A DNA stretch of 64,000 nt from positions 24,720,107 to 24,784,106 of the forward strand of contig NW_020312903.1 of assembly GCF_003265705.1 (NCBI RefSeq), in the 5' to 3' direction. Within the stretch, counting starts at the first letter, position 1, and each line of letters begins with the position of its first letter. The stretch is from Callorhinus ursinus. Taxonomy: Eukaryota; Chordata; Mammalia; Carnivora; Otariidae. Under the pieces are notes generated by a model. The model worked only from the letters and a program-made list of their open reading frames with translations, was not told where the DNA came from and did not search any database. Position numbers and translations under genes: made by a program. Positions 37,330 through 50,235 of the stretch are shown here, in pieces.

Positions 37330-37975
37330 CTATGGGGAAAATATCACAAAGAAACTTTGGGCAGAACAATCTATAAAGTGTGAATAGGCCTTGGAATGTA
37401 CCTTTAAATAACTGGTAAAAAAAAAAAAAGCAGCACTGATTTATATTTCAAAAGAATTCCAAAGACTCCTATTTTTATCTATGTCTTCATTTAAGTTTCA
37501 TTAATTTTAGCCACATAATTCTCACTTGCACATATTAGAGAATGTCAGAATAAATATGTGCAGAAAACCCCAATTAAATACTCCATAGCGGAAGGAATTT
37601 TCTGTGTCAAATTTAACAAAGGAAAGGAGGACAAGATAAAACTTAATTATCTAATATTCATTCTTGATTTACCATTCTCAAGAGATATAGTAATTTATTT
37701 CAGAGATCAATATAAAATTAATCAAGAACTATCTAAAATGAGACTATTAAAATAATTTTTAGGGTTAAAATATCAATGTTATAAAAAGAGATATGGTACA
37801 ATAAGTCTTTCTGAGTTGGCTTGTAATCAATAGAAAAAAATACATATACACAAGCTGCTTCTGTTTATACAATTATATCAGATTCAGAGGCCGTGCTATA
37901 TTTTAATCTAAGATAAAATAGTTTGAGGAAAAAACCCAGGAGAAGCACTGGAGAAAGAAAGCAGGCAATTCTCAC
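37330..37975 (-). other. NAV3: NAV3 intron, 0.65 kb
   Basis: Between the first two exons of the window. AT-rich with an A13 run near 37420; nothing else seen. Confidence 0.88.
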
Positions 37976-38108
37976 CTGGGTGTTCTTCCTGGAGGGGACA
38001 GTGATGTTGGAGTAAGAGCTGACCGAGGATGTGGTGTTCAAGTCATCGGTGCTGATGTTATCAAGGGTGTCACTGAGACCACTACTCACAGAGCTGCTGT
38101 CATCCCAG
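37976..38108 (-). CDS. NAV3: NAV3 internal coding exon (first in window, transcript order)
   Basis: This 133-nt exon starts after the acceptor 'cttgcctttag' and ends before the donor gtgag. It enters with the last base of a split codon (C, then TGG GAT GAC) and ends in phase 0. The product runs from WDDSSSVSSGLSD to VPSRKNTQ and is very rich in Ser, Thr and Asp, with no globular domain. It matches the central low-complexity region of neuron navigator 3 as I recall it. NAV proteins are cytoskeletal factors of neurons that associate with microtubule plus ends, and this part is probably unstructured and phosphorylatable. The preceding exon is not in the window as far as I can tell. The open frame continues upstream past the acceptor, but that part does not look like NAV3 and is intron. 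Confidence 0.93.
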
Positions 38109-39497
38109 CTAAAGGCAAGACACACAGCATCAATGAGCCAAACACAGGATGCACAAGACAAGTCGCCTATATTTCCATATAACATTTATCATGTATTGGG
38201 AAGATAATCCTCATTTTTTTACTCTCATGATGAAAAATTATTGACTTCCCATTTTAGGAGAATCATATTGAATAAGAATTGAATGCAGGCCTGAGGATAA
38301 CCTTATCTGATATTTGCAAAGAATCAGTGTCTAGTGCAGGTGTAGGCTCCAAGGGAGTACCTATAAAATGAATGAAAACACTGCTACAGATACTGCATGG
38401 TATCAGGAAGGAATAAAACCACCAATGACTTTTTCCCCCCCTGGAAAAAGCAACATAGCATATAAGAATTCATTCTTTGTTCCGAAAGTTAAAAAAAAAC
38501 AAAACAAAAAACAAACCAACAACTGTTCTTTAGTTAGGAATCAGAAAGTCACTCCTCATTCTTTCTTCTACCTTAGTAGCTACTAATGATTCACCAACTC
38601 TTGAACTTTGAGTTTCATTTCTATCATATCATCACTCCTGCCATATCTCACAGTTTCTGGCCTGGACAATAAAGAATAACCTCTTATTTGGCCTTCCTGA
38701 CTATAGTCTTTCTCAATACAACTTTATTGCTAAATTTGGGTCAGTGATGAAAATGATCAAAAATTTACATCTGACCATCTCACTTCCCTTCTTCAGAAAC
38801 TTCTCTTTATCAAAGCCATAGATTCCAAAATAGAATGCACCTGCCTCACAGGATGAACAAGGTAATCCACTGGGGCATAAGACAAAATATTTGAAATTCT
38901 GAATATATTTGTTTTTAATCTAAAGAAGAAAAAATAAAATAGGCTATATTAATATTCATGTGCAGGCTAACATGTGCACTCTCATTTAGTCAATGTGTCA
39001 GATGATGCAGAAGTAACATAGGATAAGCAGGGTAACTTGAATGAGAATGGCAGCTCCACAGTTCAAAGGGGTGGGACACAGTTTTCTCATTTACTGGCTG
39101 GTTCTCAGTCTATTGTGATGTACTACTGCTTACCTGTGCTCTGTTAAACAAATTCATGCACATGGGATACATATATTAGATACAGACAAAAGTTAAGTTT
39201 CATAAAATGGATAAGTGCCTTTAAAAACCTTGCGCAAACAATCCATATATTAAGGGAATATCCTCAATGAACGCATAAGCAAACCACAGAGGAAGAGTGG
39301 TGAACTGATAGTTTGCCTACTCTGGTCTGTGTGCTTTATGAGTTATAGCATAAATTCAAAATAATAGTGATATGCTGAGATCACATATGAAACCAATAAG
39401 AAATGCAATTATCAAGAAGAAAATAAAATTTGAATTTATAGCAAATAGTGTTAATGATGATCCCTCCCTAGCTGTATATTTTGTTTGTGATATTAGC

Positions 39498-40149
39498 TAC
39501 TGATAGCATAATCCAATTAAAAGTGGGCAGAAGACTTGAAGAGACATTTCTCCAAAGAAGACATGCTGATGGCCAAAAGAACACATAAAAAGATGCTCAT
39601 CATCACTTATCATCAGGGAAATGCATATCAAAACTACAATGAGATATCACCTCATAACTGTTAGAAAGGCTAAAATCAACAACACAGGAAACAACAAGTT
39701 TTGACAAGGATGTGGAGAAAAAGGAAGCCTCGTGCACTGTTGTGGGAATGCAAACTGGTGTAGCCACTCTGGAAAACAGTATGGAGGTTCCTCAAAGAGT
39801 TAAAAAAAAGAGCTACCCTACGCCAAGTAAAATAAGTCAGAGAAAGACAAATACTGTATGATTTCACTCATATGTGGACTTTAAGAGACAAAACAAATGA
39901 GCAAAGGGGGAAAAGAGAGAGAGAGAGTAGAGAGAGACAAACCATGAAACAGACTTTTAACTATAGAGAGCAAACTGATGGTTATCAGAGGGGAGGTGGA
40001 TAGGGGTATGCATGAAACAGGTGATGGGGAGTAACGAGGACACTTGTGATGAGCAGCAGGTGATGTATGGAAATGTTGAATCATATACTGTACACCTGAA
40101 ACTAATGTAACACTGTATGTTAACTAACTGGAATTAAAATAAAAACTTC
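39498..40149 (+). mobile_element. L1 3' end, forward, with internal deletion
   Basis: Starts in ORF2 C-terminal text ('ttaaaagtgggcagaag', 'aaaagatgctcatcat') and runs to 3' UTR ('gtacacctgaaactaatg') and an A-rich end. At about 39820 the text jumps from 'gagctaccctacg' to 'ccaagtaaaataagtcag', so roughly the segment equivalent to 56600-56870 is missing. Antisense to NAV3. Confidence 0.85.
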
Positions 40150-40379
40150 AAAAACCATAGTTTTCCTCAAATTTTAAAATCAAGTGTTATTTCTCTCTTC
40201 TTCCTCTGGATTCCAAAATCATCCTCCTAATACTGAAATTGCTTTTACAAAGGTCAATAAATCCAGGAATTGATTTATGCTGTATTGTCGCATATATCAC
40301 CTGTTATATCCATTTTTTGTGGCTTTCTATATCCTCGATCATCATCTGGATTACCTGAAATCAGAGGTTGTATTCGATT

Positions 40380-40456
40380 TATCTTTATAATCCCAGCATA
40401 TACCATGGTGTCTACTGCTAAATAGACCACTAGTAGGTGTTTGTTAAATAAATGAA
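40380..40456 (+). repeat. Possible L2 3' end
   Basis: 'actagtaggtgtttgttaaa' and 'taaatgaa' match the L2 3' terminus pattern. Confidence 0.45.
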
Positions 40457-40974
40457 ACAATTTTACTTTTGAAAAATGCTGCTTCTATCCAGTAATGTTA
40501 AGTTAAATTGAATCCAATAATAAATGTAGACTTTGAGAAAAATTTGTTCAACATATTTCCTTGCTAAACAAACTTAAAGGGACAAATTTTGATTGATGAC
40601 ATTATTTTCCTAATCTATCCTGTGATTTTGACTTTCATCTTTGATTCTGTGGATACCGGAATTCTCCCTGACTAGGATGCAATTAATCTTGTTTATTATG
40701 GGACAATTAAGTTGAAAAAGCTTCATAAAAATAGGGTTTTTTATTGAAAAAAAAGATAATTTACTCACATAATTAACTCTGAGGTCTCAAGCCTCATCAA
40801 TATATTTTCTTCATCCTTTCATTTTTAATTTCATTAAGATATGTTAAGAATTTTTGATGATATTCTTTATAAAAGGGGGACTCTTTTTCTCCTCCAAGTT
40901 ACAGATCTGTCACTCTGCTAAATTTTTCTCAACAATCTAGGACAGCTCAATACATTATAGATCTGTGGATCTTA

Positions 40975-41090
40975 TCCACATAGATTGTATTTACACATTG
41001 GATTGTTTCCAGTTTTTAAATACTATGAATAAAACTGTTAAGAATATTCTCATATATTCTACTTATGTGACATTTTAGAACAGGCAAAAC
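40975..41090 (-). repeat. Possible old L1 3' fragment
   Basis: 'ttggattgtttccagttt' and 'actatgaataaaactgtt' resemble old L1 3' text read in reverse. Confidence 0.35.
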
Positions 41091-41525
41091 GACAGATATG
41101 TAGGATGATCAGTGACAGCCAGTGGTCAGAAGTATGCGAAGATTTGTAGTGGCCATACATGACTTGATGCTTATATCGAAACTCAGAACTGTAGGGAAAA
41201 AATTATTACCCTGTTAAAAACCAAAAATGTAGCCAGTTAGCCTGTTGGCAAATTACAATTTAGGTATACACTAGATTACTAACTATTCCAAGAATAGAAT
41301 GATTTTTTGGCATACGTTTTATGGTATGTATTTAAATGTTCAATAACTCAATGGGGCTAGGGATCTATTTTATTTATCTGATCGTGCATTTGAAGCTCTG
41401 ACCCCCATATGCACCTCTGGATTCAAGCAGAAGTTGACCTGCTTGAAAACAAATGTATTATATGTTCAATGTCTTCTTTTTCTTCCTGCTTTTTATAATA
41501 AAGAATTCTGAAATATTAACTAAAT

Positions 41526-41704
41526 TATTATTATTATTATTATTATTATTAGAGAGAGAGCAGGGGAAAAGGAAAGAGACTCTTAAGCAAACTCCATGCC
41601 CAGCACAGAGCCCAACATGGGGCTCAATCTCACAACCCTGAGATCATGACACGAGCTGAAATCAAGAGTCAGATGCCCAACCAACTGAGCCACCCAGGTG
41701 CCCC
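41526..41704 (-). mobile_element. CAN-SINE, reverse, with (TTA)n tail
   Basis: The tail is a (TTA)n microsatellite. The body reads through 'gctcaatctcacaaccctg' to 'gagccacccaggtgcccc'. Perfect 9-bp duplication taactaaat at 41517-41525 and 41705-41713. Confidence 0.93.
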
Positions 41705-42674
41705 TAACTAAATAACAGTTAAAATAAGTTTGCAGCCTTAAAACTAATTCCGGAGGAAAAGGCTATTTTTCAACACAGTCCTATTTTTGGTGTAGTAGCA
41801 ATTCATATAACAGGCACTCAGCCAGGCTCTACAATAGTTCATATTGCCAGGTCAACTCTCCTACTTCTACATGAACAAGTAAAACAGAGGTTTTCTTTCA
41901 ATAAGTAATTCCTGTACTTCAGGCATTCAGTAGTAACCTCAATCTCAATTTGATAGCTCATTAAATATTCCATTAATGAAATGAATGAACATGCATATTA
42001 CTACTGATTCCTCTAGAAGTACTGTTTTCCAACCCTAATTCAATTCCAATTATAAGAATGTTGTGTAAAAAGTTCTGGATAAGTTCGTTCTTTCTAAGGG
42101 AAAAGTAGACAACATTTGCATAACAAAATGAAAGCGCCATTTTAAAAATTATCCTATTCCAGGATAGCTTTGTTTTGTATTTCCATGATTTATGGCAATT
42201 TAAATAACACACATAAGGAGATACAGATAGCTTTAAAAATACACATTTAGACACAGTGACATCTGCAATAATTTTAAAAATATGAAGAATCAGCTGTCTA
42301 GACTTTGTGCTTTGGCACCAATATGTTAAATCAATTAATTTCTCCTCAAAACTAAATAAACACAAAACCACTTAGACTTATGCCATACCTTTTTTTTGTT
42401 TTGTTTCTATCATCAAACATAAGGCACTACCTGTCAAGTTTGAGCACTGCAACCACTGAAGTATAAATTCTGTATTACTTTAGGGTCACTGACAGAAAGC
42501 AATGTAGTGTATTTCAACAAAGACTTATTCAGCATTTTCCTGGAAAAATATTTTATCATCAAGAAAAAAAGAGCAAATCATTAAAAGAGACTTCTGTATT
42601 GGAAAAACCTAAGTATATGACAACATCAACATGTTAAAAACAATTTTATAATTTTATGTTAAGAATATTCTTTT

Positions 42675-42736
42675 GGGGAGACTGGGTGACTCAGTTTGTT
42701 AAGTGTCTGACCTTGACTGTGGCTCAGGTCATGAGG
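42675..42736 (+). mobile_element. CAN-SINE head fragment, forward, 3' truncated
   Basis: 'gactgggtgactcagtttg' to 'ggctcaggtcatgagg'. Only about 60 bp of the tRNA-like head remain, and body and tail are absent. Confidence 0.75.
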
Positions 42737-42837
42737 AATATATATATTCTCCTCAAATTATAAAATGTATATGGTTTTTAACTGCAGGATTATTATTTAT
42801 TTTTTTTTAGTTTTAGCTTATACCTTCAAAAGTGTTT

Positions 42838-43041
42838 TTTTCTTTTCTTTTTTTTTAAAGATTTCATCCATTTATTTGTCAGAGAGAGAGAGAGCACAAG
42901 CAGGGGGAGTGGCAGGCAGAGGGAGAAGCAGGCTCCGCCCGCTGAGCAAGGAACCCAATATGGGACTTGATCTTTGGACTCTGGGACCATGCCCTGAGCT
43001 GAAGGCAGATGCTTAACTGACTGAGCCACCCAGGCTGCCTC
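42838..43041 (-). mobile_element. CAN-SINE, reverse
   Basis: Left poly-T, GA-rich body, right 'gagccacccaggctgcct'. Target duplication accttcaaa(a/g)gtgttt at 42822-42837 and 43042-43057, one mismatch. Confidence 0.93.
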
Positions 43042-43469
43042 ACCTTCAAAGGTGTTTCATCCTGCCAGCGTTCATTAACTATGCAATATAGTAGAGTTTG
43101 AGTAGCAGGTTTAGAATACAGTTGAAATGTCCTTTTCTCTATGAATCCTATCATGAAATCCAAGGAAACTAATTCTTCCACGTCTGTGTTTACTACCAGC
43201 ATGCTTCCATTGTACTGCAGTTTATCTGCTCACAAAGCTATTTTAGCCACAGGATCATGGTTGAAGGCAAAGAGAGTGGCTTGTCTCTTGGAGTCCCAGT
43301 GCCCAGGTTGGCATCTGGCCCATGACAGTTTCTCCACATTTGCAAAATAAATCAAGAAATGATCTAGTCTTACATAGTCACAATCTATAGCCTTCATCTG
43401 ATTCATTCACTCATCCTAACCCTTAAATGGACAAATAATTTTGAATTGTGGTAAAAAAATCAATGGGAA

Positions 43470-43785
43470 AAAGTGAGAGAAAAACCAGTGAGAGGGAGCT
43501 GCTAAGTTTGGGTGAAGAAAGAACCATCTCTTTGAGGAGGTAATTTTAAATAAGCATTATGCAGACAAGCGAAGGGTGAAGAGAGGCCATCTATGAAAGT
43601 GGTGGAGGAGAGAGCATTAAAGGAAGAGGAAACAAGTGTAAAGACCTGGAAGCAACAAAGGTCAAGGTACAGCAGGCAAGGGGAAATGTGGAAGTTCTGA
43701 GACTGCAAGAGTAGGCAGGGCTAGCCCCTGAGGGAATCTTACAGACAATGTGGAGAAATTCGACTTCCTTAGATGCACAATAAAA
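43470..43785 (+). repeat. Probable L2 relic, split by a SINE
   Basis: 'aagaggaaacaagtgtaaag' and 'acctggaagcaacaaagg' resemble L2 internal text. Similar text resumes at about 44030 after the SINE. Confidence 0.4.
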
Positions 43786-43798
43786 ACTCAACAAATAG

Positions 43799-43984
43799 GG
43801 CCATCTGGGTGGCTCAGTCAGTTGAGCGGCTGCCTTCTGCTCAGGTCATGATCCCAGGGTCCTGGGATCGAGCCCCGCATCGGGCTCCCTGCTCAGCGTG
43901 AAGCCTGCTTCTCCCTCTGCCTGACACTTCCCCTGCTTGTGCTCTCTCTCTCTCTCTAATAAATAAATGAAATATTAAAAAAAA
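43799..43984 (+). mobile_element. CAN-SINE, forward
   Basis: 'ctgggtggctcagtcagttg', 'gggatcgagccccgcatcgg', (CT)n, A-rich tail. Imperfect duplication actcaacaaatag / attcatcaaatag at 43786 and 43985. Inserted into an L2-like stretch. Confidence 0.93.
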
Positions 43985-44169
43985 ATTCATCAAATAGTTT
44001 TAAGCGGTAAAATATTTTAAAAAGTATTTTAGTATTATGAATGTATTGGAGGTAAGGAAGAGTGGAAGCAGGAAGCTCAATGAGGAGGCTATTGTGACAT
44101 TTTTGTTTCTGACCAGGGGATAACACTTAAATTAAAAGAAGGCACTTTCAAGATATATTCAGAGGTAGA

Positions 44170-45130
44170 AATGGTAGGATTTGCTCTTGGTTGGTGTGAC
44201 ATAATAATAAATATATATTTGGTCTCTTTCTTGGATTCCTGAGACAGAATTCCTAAAACTTTTATAATTTCTTGAGTGATAAGGGTACTAAGATCATCTT
44301 TTGTTCTAATATTTGGTCTTCAACCCCAGTACCTAACATAGGGCTCCTAAATCTCTTGGAATTTCCTGAGTGATAGGAGCATCTTTTGTTCTAATGAGGG
44401 AACTCTTGATTGGCTCCAGATAGCCCACTGATTTTTTTTTACCCCAATTCATAATCATTTGCACATTTAAGTGTTAGAATGAGTGAGTGAACTACAGTTC
44501 AGGCCTTACTTTGTGACTATATAAGACTAGATCATTTATCAATTTAACCCACACCTCTATCCTCTGGGATGGGAGAGAGGCAGAAGATTCAGTTAATAAT
44601 GTATCATGCCTACGTGATGAAGCTTCCATAAAAATCCATAAGTTACTAGGTTTGGAGAGCTTCCAGGATGGTGAACACATGGAGGTGTTGGTAGCTTGGT
44701 GCACCTGGGAGAAGGCATAGAAGTTCTATGTTCCTTCTCTATATTTTGCCCTATGTACCTCCTCAATTGGCTGTTTAGATGATGTTCAGTATCTTTTATA
44801 TATTCTTTATAATAAACTAGTAAATGTAAATAGGTGCTACCCTGAGTTTTGTGAGGCATTTTAGCAAATTATCAAATGTGGAGGGAGTCATGGGAATGCC
44901 CAATTTATAGCTGGTAAGTCAAAAATACAGGAGGCTTAGACTTGCAATTGGTATCTGAAGTGCGGGAAGTCTTATGGGACTGAGCCCTTAACTTATGGGA
45001 TCTGATGCTCACTCCAGGTAGTCAGTGTCAAAAATGAGTTGAATTAAATTGTAGGATAGGCAGCTGGGGTGAGAGAATTGGTTGCTGTGGGAAAAGCCCC
45101 AAACATTTGGTGTCAGAAGCATTCCATGAG
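44170..45130 (+). mobile_element. Probable ancient LTR-type repeat
   Basis: The order 'tgatgaagcttccataaaaa', 'ggtgaacacatggaggtg', 'ctttataataaac', 'gggactgagcccttaac' and 'tttggtgtcagaag' matches a family of old mammalian dispersed repeats that I remember but cannot name securely. It has no coding frame. Probably a solitary long terminal repeat of an extinct endogenous element. Confidence 0.5.
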
Positions 45131-46049
45131 TAGAGATTTTTTTAGTTTTCTTTTAGTTGGAATGTGTAAAAGAGGGGGGGAAAAAAAAGACTTGAGATCT
45201 CTTGCATACTTTCCACTGGCAATAGAGGCATGAATGAATTTTTGGAAAAGTAAAGAATTCATCGATAGGATTCAAAACATAATTTTAATCCCAAATTCAG
45301 TTTGCATTTAGTAACATTAGTTTCACATACCAAGGGAAACTGTTAGGAGTTTACTGTATCATAATTTAAATGTATAACTCTCGATAAACTGGCAATTCAT
45401 GTAAACATAAAGTTAAAATCTTTCCATTTTCATTATTTTTAGTATGCACAAAATCCTATGTATTTATCCATGAAACATTTATAGAGACTACATTAATACC
45501 ATGTGAGTTTTGGGTAAGGAGAGCAATCAATATACTCTATGCACTGAACTTTTCATTCCCTTTTCTTTTCTCTAGAAAACAAATAATGAAGATTTATTCT
45601 ATTATAGCATCAGATAAAGTAAGATAAATGAAAAATGAAAAGCCCTTGTTCTTTATAAAATAAAGCCCTAGGTAGATTTGATTAAATGTGATGAAGGATG
45701 TTAGCGTGAAATGAATTTATGCAGTCAGGCAGATTTTTATGTTTTAATGATATCTGAGGCAGATAAGAAACATCTATTTTTGTTTTTATTATAATATAAG
45801 CTGAAATCACAAGAGATAAAATGATCTTACTTAAAATTACTTTGCCGAAACACATTACTATAACAATGCTTATTGTAGTTTTGCTAGCTTCTTCCAGTAC
45901 TCATTTTCATGATGCCGTTATATGGTTGGAATAGGTACAAGTTTATTTAAAAGTTTCTGTTAGTTATAAGCTGAGAATATAACATATGACATGAAAGTTA
46001 ACTCAAGGATTCATTAAGGTCCATTGGCATCCTTTAATATCTTATATTA

Positions 46050-46550
46050 ATTTAAAAGCTAATATGTGCTCATTGTGGAAAACTAGGCAGTCCATACATA
46101 TATAAAAGAGACAGAGAAACCATCTGCAATCCCACCCAGAAGTAATCACCATTAACATTTTGATGATTTCTGTCCATTCATTTTCTGGATGCATTATATG
46201 AACGATACCAACTTACCTGGTTGCGACCTTGCTGATTATAATATGTGTCCATTATTCATTATTCACTTATTTTATATGACATTGTCATGATTTTTAATGT
46301 CCTCAAAATCTTTCTGACATAATGATATCACATGAATTATTATATATTTAGCTAATTCTGTTTTAGGAAATATGAAATACTTTATAATTTTCTTACTCTT
46401 CTAAGTAATACCGCAGTGAATAGCTTTGTACATTTATGTTTACATAAAAGGTTACATTCAAGATTATTTCCCCAGCATAAATTCCTAGAAAAAGAATTAG
46501 TGATTCAGAGGATATAAACATTTGAAACACTGCAGATGCAGCCGAACAGC
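46050..46550 (-). mobile_element. Possible ancient L1 3' region
   Basis: 'tcaccattaacattttgatg' followed by TTTTCTGGATGCATTA-like text resembles old L1 3' sequence in reverse. Boundaries uncertain. Confidence 0.35.
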
Positions 46551-46834
46551 TGAAGAACACATCATTTTCTATTCTTGCCAGTCATACAACAATGCTAAAC
46601 CTACAAAATCCTAGGTAGTTTCAGGTAATGTGGTTTTCTTCAGTAATGTGAAAATTGCTCAATCTACATTAAATTATGAGATTAAATTTTCTATAGATTT
46701 ATTGGCTATTTTTATACCCATAAATTGCCTACATCCTTCATATATTTTTTAACAGTTTAATTTATTTTTATTAGATTTTCATATATATAAATTGTTTCAA
46801 ATATTTTCCCCCTTATTTCTTGGCTTTTACTTTT

Positions 46835-47027
46835 TTTTAAAAGATTTTATTTATTTATTTATTTGAGAGAGCGAGAAAGAGAGAGAGAGCACATGAGGGG
46901 GGGGGCAGAGGAAGAGGCAGACTCCCCCGCTGAGCAGTGAGCCTGATGCAGGACTAGATCCCGGGACTCCGGGATCATGACCTGAGCCAAAGGCAGTCGC
47001 TTAACCAACTGAGCCACCCAGGCGCCC
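46835..47027 (-). mobile_element. CAN-SINE, reverse, perfect 17-bp target duplication
   Basis: Poly-T and (ATTT)n tail, GA-rich body, right end 'gagccacccaggcgccc'. The duplication tcttggcttttactttt at 46818-46834 and 47028-47044 is exact, suggesting a young copy. Confidence 0.96.
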
Positions 47028-50000
47028 TCTTGGCTTTTACTTTTATTAGTGATGATTTATTCATCATTTTTCTTTTACTTTTTTGGATATTTTAATATAT
47101 AAGTTTCAAAAATATTTTAGCCAACTCCACGAATCTTGGTTCTATAATATCTTCTCCCAAGAAATTTTGCATATATAATTTGATTTCCTTTCCCTTCTCT
47201 GATATTCTATTTTTGTGGTAAGGTGAGAAACTCTGATAACTATTTCTTTCTACTTATTATTATGGTTCACTTATCAATTCTTAATATATGAGACATACTA
47301 GGGTATTTTTTAATGATTATCAAAATACATTCCACTGACCTATTTATTGATTTCTTTAGTAATACAATGCTGCTCTTTTATAATGATGTTCAGAGGTTTT
47401 TAAGGCAGACTACAACTTAAAAATATATATTTAAGAATTCAAGCCTTTTAAAAACCTTCTCAAAATTACAGAAATTAGCTATTATTCTAAAAAAGTATTA
47501 CCATGCATAGTTTTACCCAGTAGTGTATGAAACAGTTATTGAATGGTTTCATTGTGGCAGATATTGAGAATATAGAAATCAGCATGATAGTATAAGGATG
47601 TGACTTTTGCTTTACTGTGGAAAATGTGTAATTCTTCCTTTTGAGAATTCAGACTATTTTTTCGATATCTGAACATTTAGCTACAGGCATTTTACTTAAT
47701 AAATAGCAATCATAGCTATTAATCCTCAGCTAAATTGTCTCCCCTTTCAAAAACCTCCTTTATCACTTGAAATATTTTTGGCATTAGCTATTTCTTTCAG
47801 AAGAATAGAAGCACCCAAATTACTATAATTTCAAGGTTGCATGAAAAGACAAACGTTATGTAGAAATAAAAGAGCTTAGATAAAGCTCAACAACTTAGCT
47901 GCAGACCTAACTGTGAACAAGGTTGAAAATGCAATTCTGTTCTGTGTTATCTTGCTTGAAAGAGCCTACATTCAGGTAAGAAAAATTCACCAAAATATTT
48001 TTAAGAGAAAAATATTATTAACAATAAAGAAATATTTTTGCTCTGAGATATCTAAAAGAGGTAATATAAAAACATCCCTGATTCCTCCATCTTAAAATAT
48101 TGGGAACACTGCCTTGGTAAAGAACATTCCTTAAAAAAGTCACTCTAGTGAGTAAAGATCTCTGGAAGGGGGTGAAAGACAGTTCACATTTAGAGAGATA
48201 TTTGCCAGGAAATTCACGTCACAGCAACTGAAAAACAACAGATGGCAGCAGTAACAATGAAAACTTGCAGCAGATCCTGTCTGGCACACTTTCAAAATGG
48301 TCATTTATATTTCCTATTGCAAACAGCTAACTGCTGTTTCCTTATATTGCATGCATGGATATGGAAGAAAAAAAATGCAATAATGACACTTGAATTGCCT
48401 TAACAGGGAACGGAGTAAACTTGAAAGCAAGGCTGAGGTGACAACAAGCCCTTGGCCAGGTGTCTTAGTTCCCTGAGATTTCCCAGGCATCAACCCATTG
48501 CTGATGCTTTGCCTAAACTCTCTCCAGGTCTGAAATGTTGCCAGTGCCTCCCAGGCTACTGTCATATTTCCCACACATTTTCTCTGTGTTTCTGAGCCCT
48601 GCTTAGTAACTTTCATTTGATGTCTGCTTCCTTCCAGAAGATTTCAGTCCAGTGGTTTTTGTTGCTAATCCTGGACCATAACCTCTGGTCAGATTTATTT
48701 GTGTTCCTTCTAGCAGGAGGTGAGGATTCAGAAAAGGTGATGCTTAAAAGATGAAGCAGTGGTGGGTCAACAGATCATCTGTCACCCCAGGCAAGCAAAG
48801 TGGAGTCAGGGCATACCCAAGAAGAAAGTCAGATAGAAAAGAAGCAAGCCAGAGAGAGGTCGCTGAGTCCTTGCACAGTCCAGAATTAGCGGATTTATAG
48901 GAGTTGAAAAGGCTCAAAACATAAACAGGAGAGAAGATGTGATATCCAGATGTGACTTAAGAAAAAAAAAAGACTTTGACAACTGGAGCAATCTTTCATC
49001 TCAAAAAGGGAGCATTTCTATCACTAGAGCAGAAATCAACTTCCCAGGATTTTGTGAAGGCAAACAGAAGGATCTGACAGAGAGAATGATGTAAAGATGG
49101 GAAGAAAAACAACTCTTCCTTTCCTGGTAGTTTGTGATGCAGGTTGTGATGTTATTCCTTGTTCTTCTCGAAGGAGGAGAACCAGGTTTTGTTCTATAAG
49201 CATAGGGGAAGTCAGATCATTGGTTGGGGCACATCCTATGCTGTGCTGATTCATAGCATTGATCTTGAGAAATTTGTCTTTTCTAAATAGTGAATTTAAT
49301 ACCAGCTTGTGTTAGCTTCAGGAATAAGACAGATGAAATACTCCTCTCAGGCCAAGATGAGTTAAAATGTTAGGATCAACGCTGAATTTTATCAGTAGGG
49401 TTTATTCCAATCTTCTCCATCTCCTATTTTTCATATGGGTTCCTTCTAGGGCTGCCTATAGCTTGCACAGCAAGTGTCTTTAGATGGTTCCATGGGAGCA
49501 TGGCTTTGAAAGTAGCATGGTCTAGATTTCAGCTACACAGTCATTCAGCCATGTGTACTTTAGTATACAACCTGTACAATCCTGCATGACCTTCCTGGGT
49601 ACTACCATGGAAGCACCTGCCCAAGACAAAAACCTAGAGTTCTCCATCTTGCAAAACCTTAATCTATATCCAACTGGTCGTCAAGCTCAGTCTTTGTATT
49701 CCTTCCATTTGTACCTCTTTATCCCCACTGTCGCTGTCTGAACTAATGATTTCACCACGTCCCAGTAGCCTACTGCCATCTCATATTTGCTATGTCCGCT
49801 TCAGGTCTGGGTTTCCAATATATCCTCCAAAGAACCAGAATAAATTACTTAGCATGGTTGGTAAAACTTAGCATGGTACAAAGACACTTTAAAGTCCATG
49901 GTTTAGCCTAGTTCCCCATTGCTACCTTGCATACAGTCATGCTGAGCTACTTTGCACTAAGAGTGTTCTCTCAGGTTGATGAATTCACGCATTCATTAAT

Positions 50001-50099
50001 GCATTTCTCTACACTCCATTCTTTCCAGCCTATTATGTGTCCCCAGTTAAACTGTCTTCTTTCCCAAAAACCATCTTCAAATGACCTTCCCCTATATTT

Positions 50100-50235
50100 T
50101 GAGAGTGTCCAGTTCACATATTTATAATTTTCATTATAGCACTTATCATCAAATTAATATTGCTAATTTTATTTATCTGTATTTTTCATTGGGATGTGAT
50201 CTGCTTGAAGGTAGTTATGGACAGACTTTTGATTA
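50100..50235 (+). repeat. Possible L2 relic
   Basis: 'tatagcacttatcatcaa' and 'gggatgtgatctgcttgaag' resemble the L2 3' region. Diverged. Confidence 0.35.

Noticed and set aside
41973..42371. 132-codon minus-strand open frame in the large intron
   Set aside because: AT-rich composition, Phe/Leu/Ile/Lys-heavy random-like product, no NAV3 resemblance, no splice sites fitting the NAV3 phase, no known family.
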